Positions 7,176 to 15,507 of a DNA stretch of 35,589 nt are shown piece by piece (the first letter of the stretch is position 1; each line of letters starts with the position of its first letter). The notes below the pieces were generated by a model, which did not search any database, was not told the origin of the DNA, and saw nothing but the letters and a program-made list of their open reading frames with translations. A program made the position numbers and the translations under genes. Source of the stretch: Candidatus Tetragenococcus pullicola. Its GTDB lineage: Bacteria; Bacillota; Bacilli; Lactobacillales; Enterococcaceae. Location: contig DXDB01000136.1 in the NCBI GenBank assembly GCA_019115705.1, forward strand, positions 1-35,589, read 5' to 3'.

Positions 7176-7822
7176 TGAAGGACTCCTTTTTTTGATAGGT
7201 CAGTCTAAAGTGCGGTCAGTTGTTAATGGTGTATTTTTCTAAAGTATTTGGTTTTTCTTTCACCAAAGAATAGCATAGTCATTAGAATCTATCAAGTGAA
7301 AACATGATCAAAAACAAGTAAGTAACTATTCATGCATTCATGGTTGAATCAGAGGCTTTACTTTGCGATTGGCTTGTTTCAATCCTTTTGTGGTATCGCT
7401 AGGACCCTATTCGTTTTTCGCGTTTGAGAATGTAGGCGACGTTCTGGGCATTTGTTTCATCGAATAATGTTCACGAGTAACGCCGTGGCCAAAGAAATCA
7501 AAAAGAAACGTCCACGAATGCAACCGTGGCCAAAAGAATCGAAAAGCAACGGCCACGGATAGAACCGTGGTCAAAAGAATTGAAAAGCAACGTCCACGGA
7601 TAGAACCGTGGCCAAAAAAAATGAAAAGAAATGTCCACGGATTGAACGGTGGCCAAAAGAAATCCCAATTCAAGAACGGCTACTTGGCCATGCGAAAAGG
7701 AATGAACAAGGAATCTATTTTTTCCCTGAATTTCTACAAATCGTTCCTATGAATCAAGGGTTTTTAAGAATTTTCATGGCGAAAAAGAAAAAGATTGTGT
7801 ATGATGGGACTAGGTGAAAAAA
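7176..7822. other. 647-bp divergent intergenic region holding repeat array 1
   Basis: The stretch lies between two divergently transcribed genes. Its left part (7176-7468) carries GGTCAGT direct repeats and an inverted repeat, TTTGGT/ACCAAA, near 7247-7267, but no convincing gene. The middle holds the 41-bp tandem array described separately. The right part (7693-7822) must contain the promoter of the glycosylase gene; no -35/-10 pair stood out. The ORF-track frames at 7407-7817 are products of the stop-poor repeat and are not considered genes. Confidence 0.6.
7469..7692 (+). repeat. 41-bp tandem repeat array 1 (type A, ending in a type B unit)
   Basis: Four full units of exactly 41 bp start at 7469, 7510, 7551 and 7592. 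A fifth, partial unit begins at 7633. Each contains G(T/G)CCACG, then 12 nt between the GTCCA and TGGCCA blocks, then an A/G-rich tail such as AAAGAATTGAAAAGCAAC. Units 3 and 4 contain a perfect CCACGG-ATAGAA-CCGTGG hairpin; the others keep 4-5 bp. The array then passes into CAAGAACGGCTACTTGGCCA (7671-7690), which is the type B sequence found at 31363-31653, placed 35 rather than 41 bp after the previous TGGCCA. No coding potential is likely because 41 is not a multiple of three. Confidence 0.9.
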
Positions 7823-8452
7823 ATGAGAGAAACAAAGCAATTTTTTGAAACAAAAACAACAGAAGAGATCGCTTCTTTTCTTGTGGGAATGTATCTCGAA
7901 TATGAAACGTCTGCTGGAAAATTAGGAGGGTATATAGTTGACTGTGAAGCTTATTTAGGTCCTGATGACAAAGCCGCTCATAGTTATGGAATGCGCGATA
8001 CACCAAGACTTCAGGCGATGTATCAAGAACCAGGCACCATTTATCTTTACACGATGCATACCCATTTGATTTTGAATATGATTACCCAACCAGTTGGCAT
8101 ACCTCAAGGAGTGATGATTCGCGGGCTAGAACCAGTCGAAGGCATTCAAGCAATGGAAGAAAATCGGAGCAAGTTTGGCGTTGAATTATCTAACGGGCCT
8201 GGCAAATTAGTTGCTGCGTTAGGAATTACTCCTGATCTTTATGGCCAATCTATTTTCACAAGTGCTTTACATTTAGTGCCAGAAAAGAAACGAACACCCA
8301 AAAAAATCGAAAGACTACCAAGAATTGGCATCCCCAATAAAGGAATTTGGACAGACAAGCCACTACGTTTTGTAGCCAGTGGCAATCCTTATATAACGAA
8401 AATTAGAAAAAAAGATATTGACTCTGACTTTGGTTGGAAAAGCTTAGAATAG
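7823..8452 (+). CDS. 3-methyladenine DNA glycosylase, AAG/MPG family
   Basis: This 209-residue protein belongs to the alkyladenine glycosylase family, which excises alkylated purines in base-excision repair. VDCEAYLGPDDKAAHSYG contains the catalytic Glu (about residue 42) and the EAY and AAHS landmarks. RGLEPVEG and LSNGPGKL are further family signatures. The region usually reading YxxYGxHxxxN is shortened and changed to YTMHTHLILN, so the usual base-stacking Tyr is absent there. I chose the ATG at 7823 because AGGTGA precedes it; the ORF track begins at GTG 7814. Ten nt separate it from the next gene, so glycosylase, DUF3013 and prmA probably form one operon. Confidence 0.85.
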   Translation: MRETKQFFETKTTEEIASFLVGMYLEYETSAGKLGGYIVDCEAYLGPDDKAAHSYGMRDTPRLQAMYQEPGTIYLYTMHTHLILNMITQPVGIPQGVMIRGLEPVEGIQAMEENRSKFGVELSNGPGKLVAALGITPDLYGQSIFTSALHLVPEKKRTPKKIERLPRIGIPNKGIWTDKPLRFVASGNPYITKIRKKDIDSDFGWKSLE

Positions 8453-8461
8453 GAGACTAAA

Positions 8462-8941
8462 ATGGCAAAAGAAACCATGCTTACGTATTTAGATGCCCAA
8501 CTTTCAAAGAATTTAACGGACTATGAAGTAGCCATTGATTGGGATACGAAAAATCATACCATTGAATTGATCATTCGATTGTGGGCTGAAAATAAGGATC
8601 AGTTATTACTCGACGACTTTGCTGGCATCGAATCTGAAGAAGAAGTCATTGAATTTGAAGACGGCATTTTACTTTATGATCCCAAGAAGTCGCAGTTTGA
8701 TCCAGATGATTATTTAGCGACACTGGCTTTTGAAGGCAAAAAAGGAATGAAAGCCGAACAACTAGCAGGTCTAGTGGATTATTTAAAAGAAGTATTAGAT
8801 GACGGTCAAAGCGACTTGCTTGATTTTTTGGATTTAGATAATGAAGAGGCTGTGTTCGAATTACATTTTGATCAAAAACGTTTGGAAGAATACATTTTAA
8901 AAAATGCCAACCCACGATATATTCCTTACCCAAGTTACTAA
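8462..8941 (+). CDS. DUF3013 family protein
   Basis: This is a 159-residue, strongly acidic soluble protein without a signal peptide or membrane segment. Several D/E-rich helices (GIESEEEVIEFEDG, FLDLDNEEAVFEL) and the C-terminal NPRYIPYPSY are visible. By overall appearance and its position directly upstream of prmA, it matches the uncharacterised DUF3013 family of Lactobacillales. I infer the family name rather than prove it, and the function is unknown. A GGAGA ribosome site lies 8-9 nt before the ATG. Its tight spacing with both neighbours supports co-transcription and possibly a translation-related role, but that is guilt by association only. Confidence 0.7.
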   Translation: MAKETMLTYLDAQLSKNLTDYEVAIDWDTKNHTIELIIRLWAENKDQLLLDDFAGIESEEEVIEFEDGILLYDPKKSQFDPDDYLATLAFEGKKGMKAEQLAGLVDYLKEVLDDGQSDLLDFLDLDNEEAVFELHFDQKRLEEYILKNANPRYIPYPSY

Positions 8942-8965
8942 CAAGGATTGAAAAGAGGAGAAACA

Positions 8966-9925
8966 ATGAAATGGAATGAAGTCAAAGTTGAAACATCTAG
9001 TGAAGCAGTAGAAGCTGTCGCAAATTTGTTAATGGAAGCTGGCGCCAGTGGGGTTGCCATCGAGGATTCGTTAGATGCCCAATTTTTCCAAACAGATAAG
9101 TTCGGAGAGATTGTCGATCGAACAGCCTTTACAGAATTAACCCAAGGGGCTTATGTCATGGCCTATTTTCCAGAAACAACTTTTTTACCTGAATTATTAC
9201 CAACTATCAAAGAGCAAATTGACAAATTGCCTTCTTTTGGTCTTTCAATAGGTAAAAATGAAGTGACCATTGAAGAAGTTACAGAGGAAAATTGGGCGAC
9301 GGCTTGGAAGAAATATTATCATCCGGTACGTGTAACCCGCTTTTTGACCATCGTACCTCGTTGGGAAAATTATGAGCCAAGACTTACAGATGAAAAAATC
9401 ATATCATTGGATCCAGGAATGGCCTTTGGTACCGGGACGCACGCCACAACAAGACTGACTTTACAAGCACTAGAAACCATTTTAAGAGGTGGTGAAACAC
9501 TCCTTGATGTTGGGACTGGTTCAGGCGTCCTCAGCATTGCCGCCAAATTATTGGGAGCTCGTCGTGTTTTTGCTTACGACCTTGATGACGTTGCTGTAAA
9601 AGCCGCTCAAGAAAATATCGCTTTAAATCCTGTCGCCAAAGATGTGACGGTCAGTGCCAATGATTTATTAGAAGACATTAATCATCCGGCAGATGTGATT
9701 GTGGCCAATATTTTAGCAGATATTATCGTCCGAATGGTTGCGGATGCTTGGCGTTTATTAAAACCAGAAGGACATTTTATTATTTCTGGCATCATTGAAG
9801 ATAAAAAAGATTTTGTCTTAGAAACGATGTACGAACAAGGCTTTGAGATCGAACAAGTTTTACAAGAAACGGATTGGTATGCCTTTATTTTAAAAAAACC
9901 TGCCACAGAAGAAAACAAAGTGTAA
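8966..9925 (+). CDS. prmA: Ribosomal protein L11 methyltransferase
   Basis: A 319-residue cytoplasmic enzyme that trimethylates ribosomal protein L11 using S-adenosylmethionine. The N-terminal substrate-recognition domain (about 1-100) contains GASGVAIEDS and EENWATAWKKYY. The SAM-binding Rossmann domain carries MAFGTGTHATTRL, LLDVGTGSGVLSIAA and VIVANILADI, all typical of PrmA. Length matches the family. The ATG at 8966 is chosen because GAGGAG sits 8 nt upstream; the ORF-track start at TTG 8948 has no ribosome site. It is last in the glycosylase operon and is followed by 251 bp before relA. Confidence 0.95.
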   Translation: MKWNEVKVETSSEAVEAVANLLMEAGASGVAIEDSLDAQFFQTDKFGEIVDRTAFTELTQGAYVMAYFPETTFLPELLPTIKEQIDKLPSFGLSIGKNEVTIEEVTEENWATAWKKYYHPVRVTRFLTIVPRWENYEPRLTDEKIISLDPGMAFGTGTHATTRLTLQALETILRGGETLLDVGTGSGVLSIAAKLLGARRVFAYDLDDVAVKAAQENIALNPVAKDVTVSANDLLEDINHPADVIVANILADIIVRMVADAWRLLKPEGHFIISGIIEDKKDFVLETMYEQGFEIEQVLQETDWYAFILKKPATEENKV

Positions 9926-10028
9926 ATGAAGATTTACTAGATGAATAGAAGCAATCAAACTAAAATTCACAGGATTCATTTTTTTAAATGAAAAAATACA
10001 ATTTTCTGAACAAAAAAACGTGAGCTAT

Positions 10029-10057
10029 TTGAAAAATACGTAAAATCTTAGTATAAT
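10029..10057 (+). promoter_or_regulatory. Strong sigma-A promoter upstream of relA
   Basis: TTGAAA (10029-10034) and a perfect TATAAT (10052-10057) are separated by exactly 17 nt. Transcription should begin near 10064, leaving a leader of about 113 nt before the relA ATG. No second promoter was seen between the leader terminator and relA. Confidence 0.8.
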
Positions 10058-10063
10058 TAAAGA

Positions 10064-10144
10064 AGAAAGTTCGAGTGGTCCAATTGCTATTCGTAAAAAA
10101 ATATGGCAAAAGTGTCTGGGCAAAGGATGACCCAGACCTTTTTT
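10064..10144 (+). ncRNA. Structured relA leader: possible attenuator or independent small RNA
   Basis: The predicted transcript holds two consecutive hairpins. The first is UUGCUAU (10084-10090) with AUGGCAA (10103-10109), 7 bp including one G-U pair. The second is the terminator GTCTGGG/CCCAGAC at 10114-10137. No T-box, known riboswitch core or leader peptide was recognised. Because relA lies just beyond the terminator and has no other visible promoter, conditional read-through is plausible. A constitutive small RNA of about 80 nt with partial read-through is the alternative. Confidence 0.45.
10114..10144 (+). terminator. Intrinsic terminator inside the relA leader
   Basis: GTCTGGG and CCCAGAC form a perfect 7-bp stem with a 10-nt loop, followed by CTTTTTT. 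It ends 32 nt before the relA start codon. Confidence 0.75.
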
Positions 10145-10176
10145 AAATCAAAAAGGAAGTCAAAGGAGGGTTAGCG

Positions 10177-12396
10177 ATGGCAAAAGAAAGTGTTGTATCC
10201 GGTCCAACTGTCATCAAAATCGTTTCCCATTATATGAGTGAAGAACATACGGCTTTTGTAAAAAAGGCGCTTGATTATGCAACAAAAGCCCATGATGGAC
10301 AGTTCAGAAAATCGGGAGAACCCTATATTATTCATCCGATTCAAGTCGCAGGAATCCTAGCCGAACTACACATGGATCCTCACACGGTAGCTACCGGTTT
10401 TTTACATGATGTGGTAGAAGATACTGAGGTGACTTTGGCTGATTTGACCGAGGAATTTGGTCCCGACGTCGCGATGCTAGTGGATGGAGTGACCAAACTA
10501 GGAAAAATAAAATACAAATCCCATGAAGAACAATTAGCAGAAAATCACCGCAAGATGTTGATTGCTATGGCACAAGATTTACGAGTGATCATGGTGAAAT
10601 TAGCCGATCGCCTGCACAATATGCGTACCTTACATCATTTAAGAGATGATAAACAACGGCGCATTGCCCGTGAAACCTTGGAAATTTATGCACCCTTAGC
10701 CGATCGCTTGGGGATTGGACAAATCAAATGGGAATTAGAGGATTTATCTTTACGCTATCTGAATCCCCAACAATATTATCGTATCGTCCATTTAATGCAA
10801 GCGAAAAGAGAAGAGCGCGAAGCTTATGTGGCTGAAGCGGTCGAAGAAATCCGTATCGCTACTGAGGATTTGGAAATCTATGCAGAAATTTATGGACGTC
10901 CCAAACATATTTATTCGATCTACCGTAAGATGGTCGATAAGAAAAAACAATTTAATGAAATTTATGATCTGTTAGCTATTCGTGTCATCGTGGATTCGAT
11001 CAAAGACTGCTATGCGGTTTTAGGAGCTATTCATACCAAGTGGAAACCTATGCCTGGTCGCTTCAAAGATTACATTGCCATGCCCAAAGCGAACATGTAT
11101 CAATCCATTCATACCACTGTTATCGGGCCTCATGGAAATCCTGTCGAAATTCAAATCCGAACGCATGATATGCATGAAATTGCTGAATTTGGGGTTGCTG
11201 CTCACTGGGCTTACAAAGAAGGACACACAGAAAAATTAAAACCAGACAAAATGTCGCAACAAGTCAGTTGGTTCCAAGAAATTTTGGACCTTAAAGATGA
11301 AAGCTATGATGCTTCTGAATTTATGGAAAGCGTCAAAGGGGATATTTTTAGTGACAAGGTCTACGTCTTTACTCCAAAAGGGGATGTATCTGAACTTCCT
11401 AAAGGATCCGGCCCCCTAGATTTTGCCTATCATATCCATACTGACATCGGCAATAAAACGGTGGGAGCTAAAGTCAACGGGAAAATGGTTCAACTTGATT
11501 ATAAGTTGAAAAATGGCGACATCATTGAAATCATGACTTCGCCTAATTCATTTGGACCTAGTCAAGACTGGCTGAAATTAGTAGCTACCAGTAAAGCACG
11601 AAATAAAATCAAACGTTTCTTCAAAGCACAATCACGTGATGAGAATGTTGAAAAAGGGCACGAAGACGTTGTAAAAGCTTTGACTGACATGGGCTTTGTT
11701 CCCAAAGAGATGATGACAAAAGACAAGCTAGAAGAAGTTTTAGAACGGTTTAATTTCCATAATGAAGAAGATCTTTTTGCCAATGTCGGCTACGGAGAAG
11801 TCAGTGCCAGCACGGTTGCCAATCGCTTGACTGAAAACGAGCGACGGGAACAACAAAACGAAAAAGAAAAGCAACGTCTCCAAGAGTTAATCGAACCGAC
11901 CTCTGAGAAAAAAACCGAAAAAATGAAAATCCGTCATGAAGGCGGGATTATTATTCAAGGCGTTGATAATTTATTGATTCGGTTGAGTCATTGTTGTAAT
12001 CCGGTTCCCGGCGATCCGATCGTGGGCTATATTACCAAGGGTCGAGGTATCTCGATCCACCGTAGCGATTGTCCCAATGTCAATGTAGAAAACGATCCTG
12101 AAATGGCGAATCGTTTGATTGAAGTGGAATGGGAAGATGCGGCGAACACCAACAAAGAATATGATGCTGATTTAGAGATCCACGGCTATGATCGCAACGG
12201 GTTATTAAATGATGTCTTACAATCAGTCAATACACAATCAAAACGCATTGCAAGCGTGGAAGCTAGATCCAACAAAGATAAGCAAGCAACGATTCGGATG
12301 ACTCTTTCGATTCGAAATTTGTCTCATCTACAAACAATCGTTGATAAAATAAAACAAGTACCAGACGTTTATAGCGTCCATCGTGTGAAAGGATGA
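10177..12396 (+). CDS. relA: Bifunctional (p)ppGpp synthetase/hydrolase (RSH)
   Basis: This 739-residue long RSH enzyme makes and degrades the stringent-response alarmones. The N-terminal HD hydrolase domain has HD at residues 77-78 within [12 protein letters not shown], so hydrolysis should be intact. The synthetase domain has [16 protein letters not shown] (295-310); the RFKD form is the one found in bifunctional enzymes. A TGS domain (about 390-455), a Cys-containing zinc-finger-like region ([16 protein letters not shown]; about 600-640) and a C-terminal ACT domain (about 665-739) follow. The ATG follows AAAGGAGGG. It is co-transcribed with dtd 4 nt downstream. Expression may be governed by the leader terminator. 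Confidence 0.96.
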   Translation: MAKESVVSGPTVIKIVSHYMSEEHTAFVKKALDYATKAHDGQFRKSGEPYIIHPIQVAGILAELHMDPHTVATGFLHDVVEDTEVTLADLTEEFGPDVAMLVDGVTKLGKIKYKSHEEQLAENHRKMLIAMAQDLRVIMVKLADRLHNMRTLHHLRDDKQRRIARETLEIYAPLADRLGIGQIKWELEDLSLRYLNPQQYYRIVHLMQAKREEREAYVAEAVEEIRIATEDLEIYAEIYGRPKHIYSIYRKMVDKKKQFNEIYDLLAIRVIVDSIKDCYAVLGAIHTKWKPMPGRFKDYIAMPKANMYQSIHTTVIGPHGNPVEIQIRTHDMHEIAEFGVAAHWAYKEGHTEKLKPDKMSQQVSWFQEILDLKDESYDASEFMESVKGDIFSDKVYVFTPKGDVSELPKGSGPLDFAYHIHTDIGNKTVGAKVNGKMVQLDYKLKNGDIIEIMTSPNSFGPSQDWLKLVATSKARNKIKRFFKAQSRDENVEKGHEDVVKALTDMGFVPKEMMTKDKLEEVLERFNFHNEEDLFANVGYGEVSASTVANRLTENERREQQNEKEKQRLQELIEPTSEKKTEKMKIRHEGGIIIQGVDNLLIRLSHCCNPVPGDPIVGYITKGRGISIHRSDCPNVNVENDPEMANRLIEVEWEDAANTNKEYDADLEIHGYDRNGLLNDVLQSVNTQSKRIASVEARSNKDKQATIRMTLSIRNLSHLQTIVDKIKQVPDVYSVHRVKG

Positions 12397-12400
12397 AAAA

Positions 12401-12847
12401 ATGCGAGCTGTCGTGCAACGTGTTAAAAAAGCAAGTGTGGCCATTGATGACACTGTCGTAGGAGCTATTGATCAAGGCTTTATGATTTTATTAGGAATTC
12501 ATGAAGAAGATAGCCAGTCAGATGTCGATTACTTAGTAAAAAAAATCAGTAAACTGAGAGTTTTTGAAGATGATAATGGCAAGATGAATCAAAGTATCGA
12601 AGCTGTTTCTGGAAGTATTTTGAGTATCTCTCAATTTACTTTATATGCGCAAACAAAAAAAGGCAACCGCCCCAGTTTTATCGAAGCGGCTCGACCAGAA
12701 GTGGCTATTCCTTTGTATAACGCCTTTAATGAAGGCATCCAAGCAGCTGGAATTCCCCTTCAAACAGGAGAGTTTGGCGCAGAAATGCAAGTCTCCATAA
12801 CAAATGATGGGCCAGTAACGATTTTATTTGATACCAGAGAAAAATAA
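12401..12847 (+). CDS. dtd: D-aminoacyl-tRNA deacylase
   Basis: A 148-residue homodimeric enzyme that releases D-amino acids (and glycine from tRNA-Ala) from mischarged tRNAs. [13 protein letters not shown] at the start, SQFTLYA (about 79-85) and GNRPSF with the catalytic Gly-Pro element (about 89-94) are all conserved, and length is normal. It begins 4 nt after the relA stop codon, so the two genes form an operon, an arrangement common in Bacillota. The ribosome site (AAAGGATG) overlaps the end of relA. Confidence 0.95.
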   Translation: MRAVVQRVKKASVAIDDTVVGAIDQGFMILLGIHEEDSQSDVDYLVKKISKLRVFEDDNGKMNQSIEAVSGSILSISQFTLYAQTKKGNRPSFIEAARPEVAIPLYNAFNEGIQAAGIPLQTGEFGAEMQVSITNDGPVTILFDTREK

Positions 12848-12849
12848 TC

Positions 12850-12888
12850 AAACGCTTGATGAGTAGAAAAGCTCATCAAGCGTTTTTG
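12850..12888 (+). terminator. Terminator of relA-dtd
   Basis: AAACGCTTGATGAG and CTCATCAAGCGTTT form a 14-bp stem with an 8-nt loop ending in a T run. It starts 2 nt after the dtd stop codon. Confidence 0.92.
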
Positions 12889-13275
12889 TCTATCAAGAAT
12901 ATAAATCTTTTAAAAAATTGAAGAGGATTGTCTTGTGATGTTGCCGTATGAAAAATTCAACGGCAGACTTTAACCAAGTAAATTACCAAGGTAAGCTCTG
13001 ATTGTACCGTGTATGGTAACCGAAAATTATTTTATTTTTTAGGCTAAAATTCTCTTGCATTTGTAATTATATTTCATTATACTAAAGCCGAGTGTGCTAC
13101 TAGTATTAGTTCACTTGTTTTTATCTATTTAAAATGATCAAATTGCGCCTAATTTTACACTTGGGCATGAATTTGTATCGTTCAGGACAAAAATAAAAAT
13201 ATAGCGCTTAACTATGGTAGAATAAAGCGTAAATTTTTAAAAGTAAAAAATGAAAAAGAGTGGAGGAGAGTAGCT
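12889..13275 (+). promoter_or_regulatory. Promoter and long leader of the ABC/PASTA operon
   Basis: The 387-bp gap contains no gene. A good promoter lies at 13055-13083: TTGCAT, 17 nt, TATACT. It predicts a leader of about 185 nt. Upstream are two dyads that could be operators, TGCCGT/ACGGCA near 12942-12965 and TTACCA/TGGTAA near 12980-13020. A second weak -10 (TAGAAT) lies close to the gene, about 13216-13221. The start codon is preceded by GTGGAGGAG. No riboswitch was recognised in the leader. Confidence 0.5.
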
Positions 13276-14814
13276 ATGAATTTTATGCAACGCGCATTAA
13301 AAAGTGTGACCAGAAAAAAGGGCCGTTCCATCATATTATTTCTTGTGATTTTTGTGCTTGGTAATGTGATTGCGGGATCAGTCGCCATTGAACAATCAAC
13401 AAAAAATGTCGAAAAAGAGACCAAGCGACAAATGGGGGCTGTCGCAACAGTCGATATGGATTATGAACGATTAGATAAAGATCAACAAAAAGATCCAGAT
13501 AAATTTATGGACAACGAGGATATTTACAAATCTCCGACAGCAAAAGAATATGAAGCCATTGGGAAATTACCTTATGTGAAATATTTTGATTATTCAATTT
13601 TGGGGTATATGGGGACTAAAAAATTTAAAATGTATACACCAGAAGATAATAGCGTCTCTTATGGAGGAAGTTTAGACAACTATCTTAATTTAAAGGGTGT
13701 TAATCGTAAAGAAGTCGTTGATATGGAAGAAGGATTGATCAAATTAGAGGAAGGCGAAACCTTTAGTGACAAGGATATTTCAGAAGGTTCCGCTAATATT
13801 TTGGTTAGTAAAGAAGTGGCGGAAGTCAACAATCTTTCTGTTGGTGATCAAGTCGTTTTAGATGTCAGTGAAGAAGCGGATCAAATGTTAAGTGCTGATG
13901 AAGAAAATGCCACCGAAGAAGAGTCCGAAGAAAATGGCGGTCCCGAACTTTTAACGTTTGATTTTCCAGTGAAAGTCATTGGGATTTTTTCGGTCATTAG
14001 AAAAGACGATTCGGCACAAAAAAACCCAGAAGAAATGGGTTATTCTGAAGCCGATTGGATGGCAACTGAACAGATCAATACCATTTATGCACCCAATCAA
14101 ACAGTCAAACAAATCAATGATCAAATGATGGAAAAAAGATTGCAAGCTTCTGGTATGACCGCAGAAGAATACGGCTATGACGATGAAGACTATTATAATG
14201 CGACCTTTGTCTTAAACTCGCCAGATGATATCGAAGCTTTTCGAGAAGAAGCCGATGCCTTGATTTCTCAAGAATATTATCACGTTGTTGCAGCTAGTGA
14301 TCAATATGATGAAGTAGCTGGAGGAATGAAAAAATTAGGAACGATCTCTAAGTATGTAGTAATTATTGCTGTCGTGGCAACTATCATGATCATTACACTG
14401 GTCGTTTTACTGTTTCTACGCGATAGAAAGCATGAACTGGGGATTTATCTTTCGTTGGGAGAAGGACGAGGAAAGATCATTGGACAAATTGTGATTGAAT
14501 TATTAGTGATTAGTGCCTTTGCGCTTGTCCTTTCATTGGTTAGTGGCAAGTTTTTAGGCGGCATGGTTTCAGACTCTTTGCTACAAACAGATTGGTTGAG
14601 TAATGCTTCTGACATGGGCGGAATGTCTTATGGGATGAACAATTTGATGAATACTGATATTTCCTATCAAGATATTCAAGACGCTTATCAAATCAACTTT
14701 TCTGCTGGCTACATCCTTTCGTATTTAGGCCTAGGATTAGCTACTGTCTTGGGTTCAGCTATCTTGCCGCTATTGTATATTTTGCGTTTGAATCCGAAAA
14801 AAATCATGATGTAA
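13276..14814 (+). CDS. FtsX/MacB-type ABC transporter permease
   Basis: This 512-residue membrane protein has one N-terminal helix (about 17-36), a large extracytoplasmic region (about 37-350) rich in Asp and Glu, and three C-terminal helices (from YVVIIAVVATIMIITLVV onward). That is the FtsX/MacB topology, used by transporters that transmit ATP-driven motion across the membrane rather than carry small solutes. The extracellular domain has an acidic run of Glu residues near 205-220. It is first in an operon with its ATPase 18 nt downstream and a PASTA protein after that. The substrate is unknown. The PASTA partner suggests a cell-wall-related function, which is inference. Confidence 0.82.
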   Translation: MNFMQRALKSVTRKKGRSIILFLVIFVLGNVIAGSVAIEQSTKNVEKETKRQMGAVATVDMDYERLDKDQQKDPDKFMDNEDIYKSPTAKEYEAIGKLPYVKYFDYSILGYMGTKKFKMYTPEDNSVSYGGSLDNYLNLKGVNRKEVVDMEEGLIKLEEGETFSDKDISEGSANILVSKEVAEVNNLSVGDQVVLDVSEEADQMLSADEENATEEESEENGGPELLTFDFPVKVIGIFSVIRKDDSAQKNPEEMGYSEADWMATEQINTIYAPNQTVKQINDQMMEKRLQASGMTAEEYGYDDEDYYNATFVLNSPDDIEAFREEADALISQEYYHVVAASDQYDEVAGGMKKLGTISKYVVIIAVVATIMIITLVVLLFLRDRKHELGIYLSLGEGRGKIIGQIVIELLVISAFALVLSLVSGKFLGGMVSDSLLQTDWLSNASDMGGMSYGMNNLMNTDISYQDIQDAYQINFSAGYILSYLGLGLATVLGSAILPLLYILRLNPKKIMM

Positions 14815-14832
14815 AAATAGGAGGGACTAGCC

Positions 14833-15507
14833 ATGACACTTTTAGAAACACAACATATCAATTATTACTATCAAGATGGAGACCAACGTCGCTATATTTT
14901 AAAAGATACGTCGGTCAGTTTTGAAAAAGGAACGTTTTATGCTATTTTAGGTCAATCCGGATCGGGAAAAACAACCTTTTTATCAATGATTAGTGCCTTA
15001 GATACACCCCAAGAAGGAACCGTTTTGCTTAATGGAACAGATATAAAAACCATTGGCTATGAAAAATTTCGCAGAGATGACATCAGTATCATTTTTCAAA
15101 GCTACAACTTGATCCCTTATTTATCCGCCGTTGAAAATGTGATGGTACCAATGTCAGTAACCAAAAATGAACTTCCCAAAGATCATAAAGAAGTTGCTTA
15201 TAATTTGTTAGACTATATTGGGATCACGCGCGATAAAGCGGGACGTTTAGTGAATCGCTTGTCAGGTGGCGAACAACAACGGGTCGCTATCGCCCGTGCT
15301 TTAGCCACTAATGTAGATATTATCTTGGCCGATGAACCAACAGGAAATTTAGATGAAGAGATGGAACAAGAAATTGTCGATATTTTTAAAGAATTGGCTC
15401 ATAGCCATGACAAATGCGTTATCGTGGTGACCCATTCCAGTGAAATTGCCGAGCAAGCCGATGAGATTTTAAAACTGCGTAAAGGTGTGTTGAAACCTTA
15501 TGAGTGA
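14833..15507 (+). CDS. ABC transporter ATP-binding protein (LolD/MacB/FtsE type)
   Basis: A 224-residue cytoplasmic ATPase with all nucleotide-binding motifs intact. Walker A is GQSGSGKTT (about 39-47), the signature is [15 protein letters not shown] (about 141-155), Walker B is [12 protein letters not shown], and the H-loop is VVTHS. The sequence type is that of ATPases paired with FtsX-like permeases. A GGAGG ribosome site lies 9 nt before the ATG. Its last 8 nt overlap the start of the PASTA gene, which implies translational coupling among the three products. Confidence 0.9.
   Translation: MTLLETQHINYYYQDGDQRRYILKDTSVSFEKGTFYAILGQSGSGKTTFLSMISALDTPQEGTVLLNGTDIKTIGYEKFRRDDISIIFQSYNLIPYLSAVENVMVPMSVTKNELPKDHKEVAYNLLDYIGITRDKAGRLVNRLSGGEQQRVAIARALATNVDIILADEPTGNLDEEMEQEIVDIFKELAHSHDKCVIVVTHSSEIAEQADEILKLRKGVLKPYE

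Noticed and set aside
7407-7817. Three overlapping ORFs (61-88 aa) across repeat array 1
   Set aside because: They arise because the repeat is poor in stop codons in several frames. The 41-bp period shifts frame every unit, and no ribosome sites precede the starts.
10064-10176. T-box or known riboswitch before relA
   Set aside because: No T-box sequence (AGGGTGGNACCGCG type) and no recognisable riboswitch core are present; only two simple hairpins are seen.
12889-13275. Small gene or riboswitch in the long leader of the ABC/PASTA operon
   Set aside because: No frame with a ribosome site and no known RNA motif could be supported; only loose dyads are visible.
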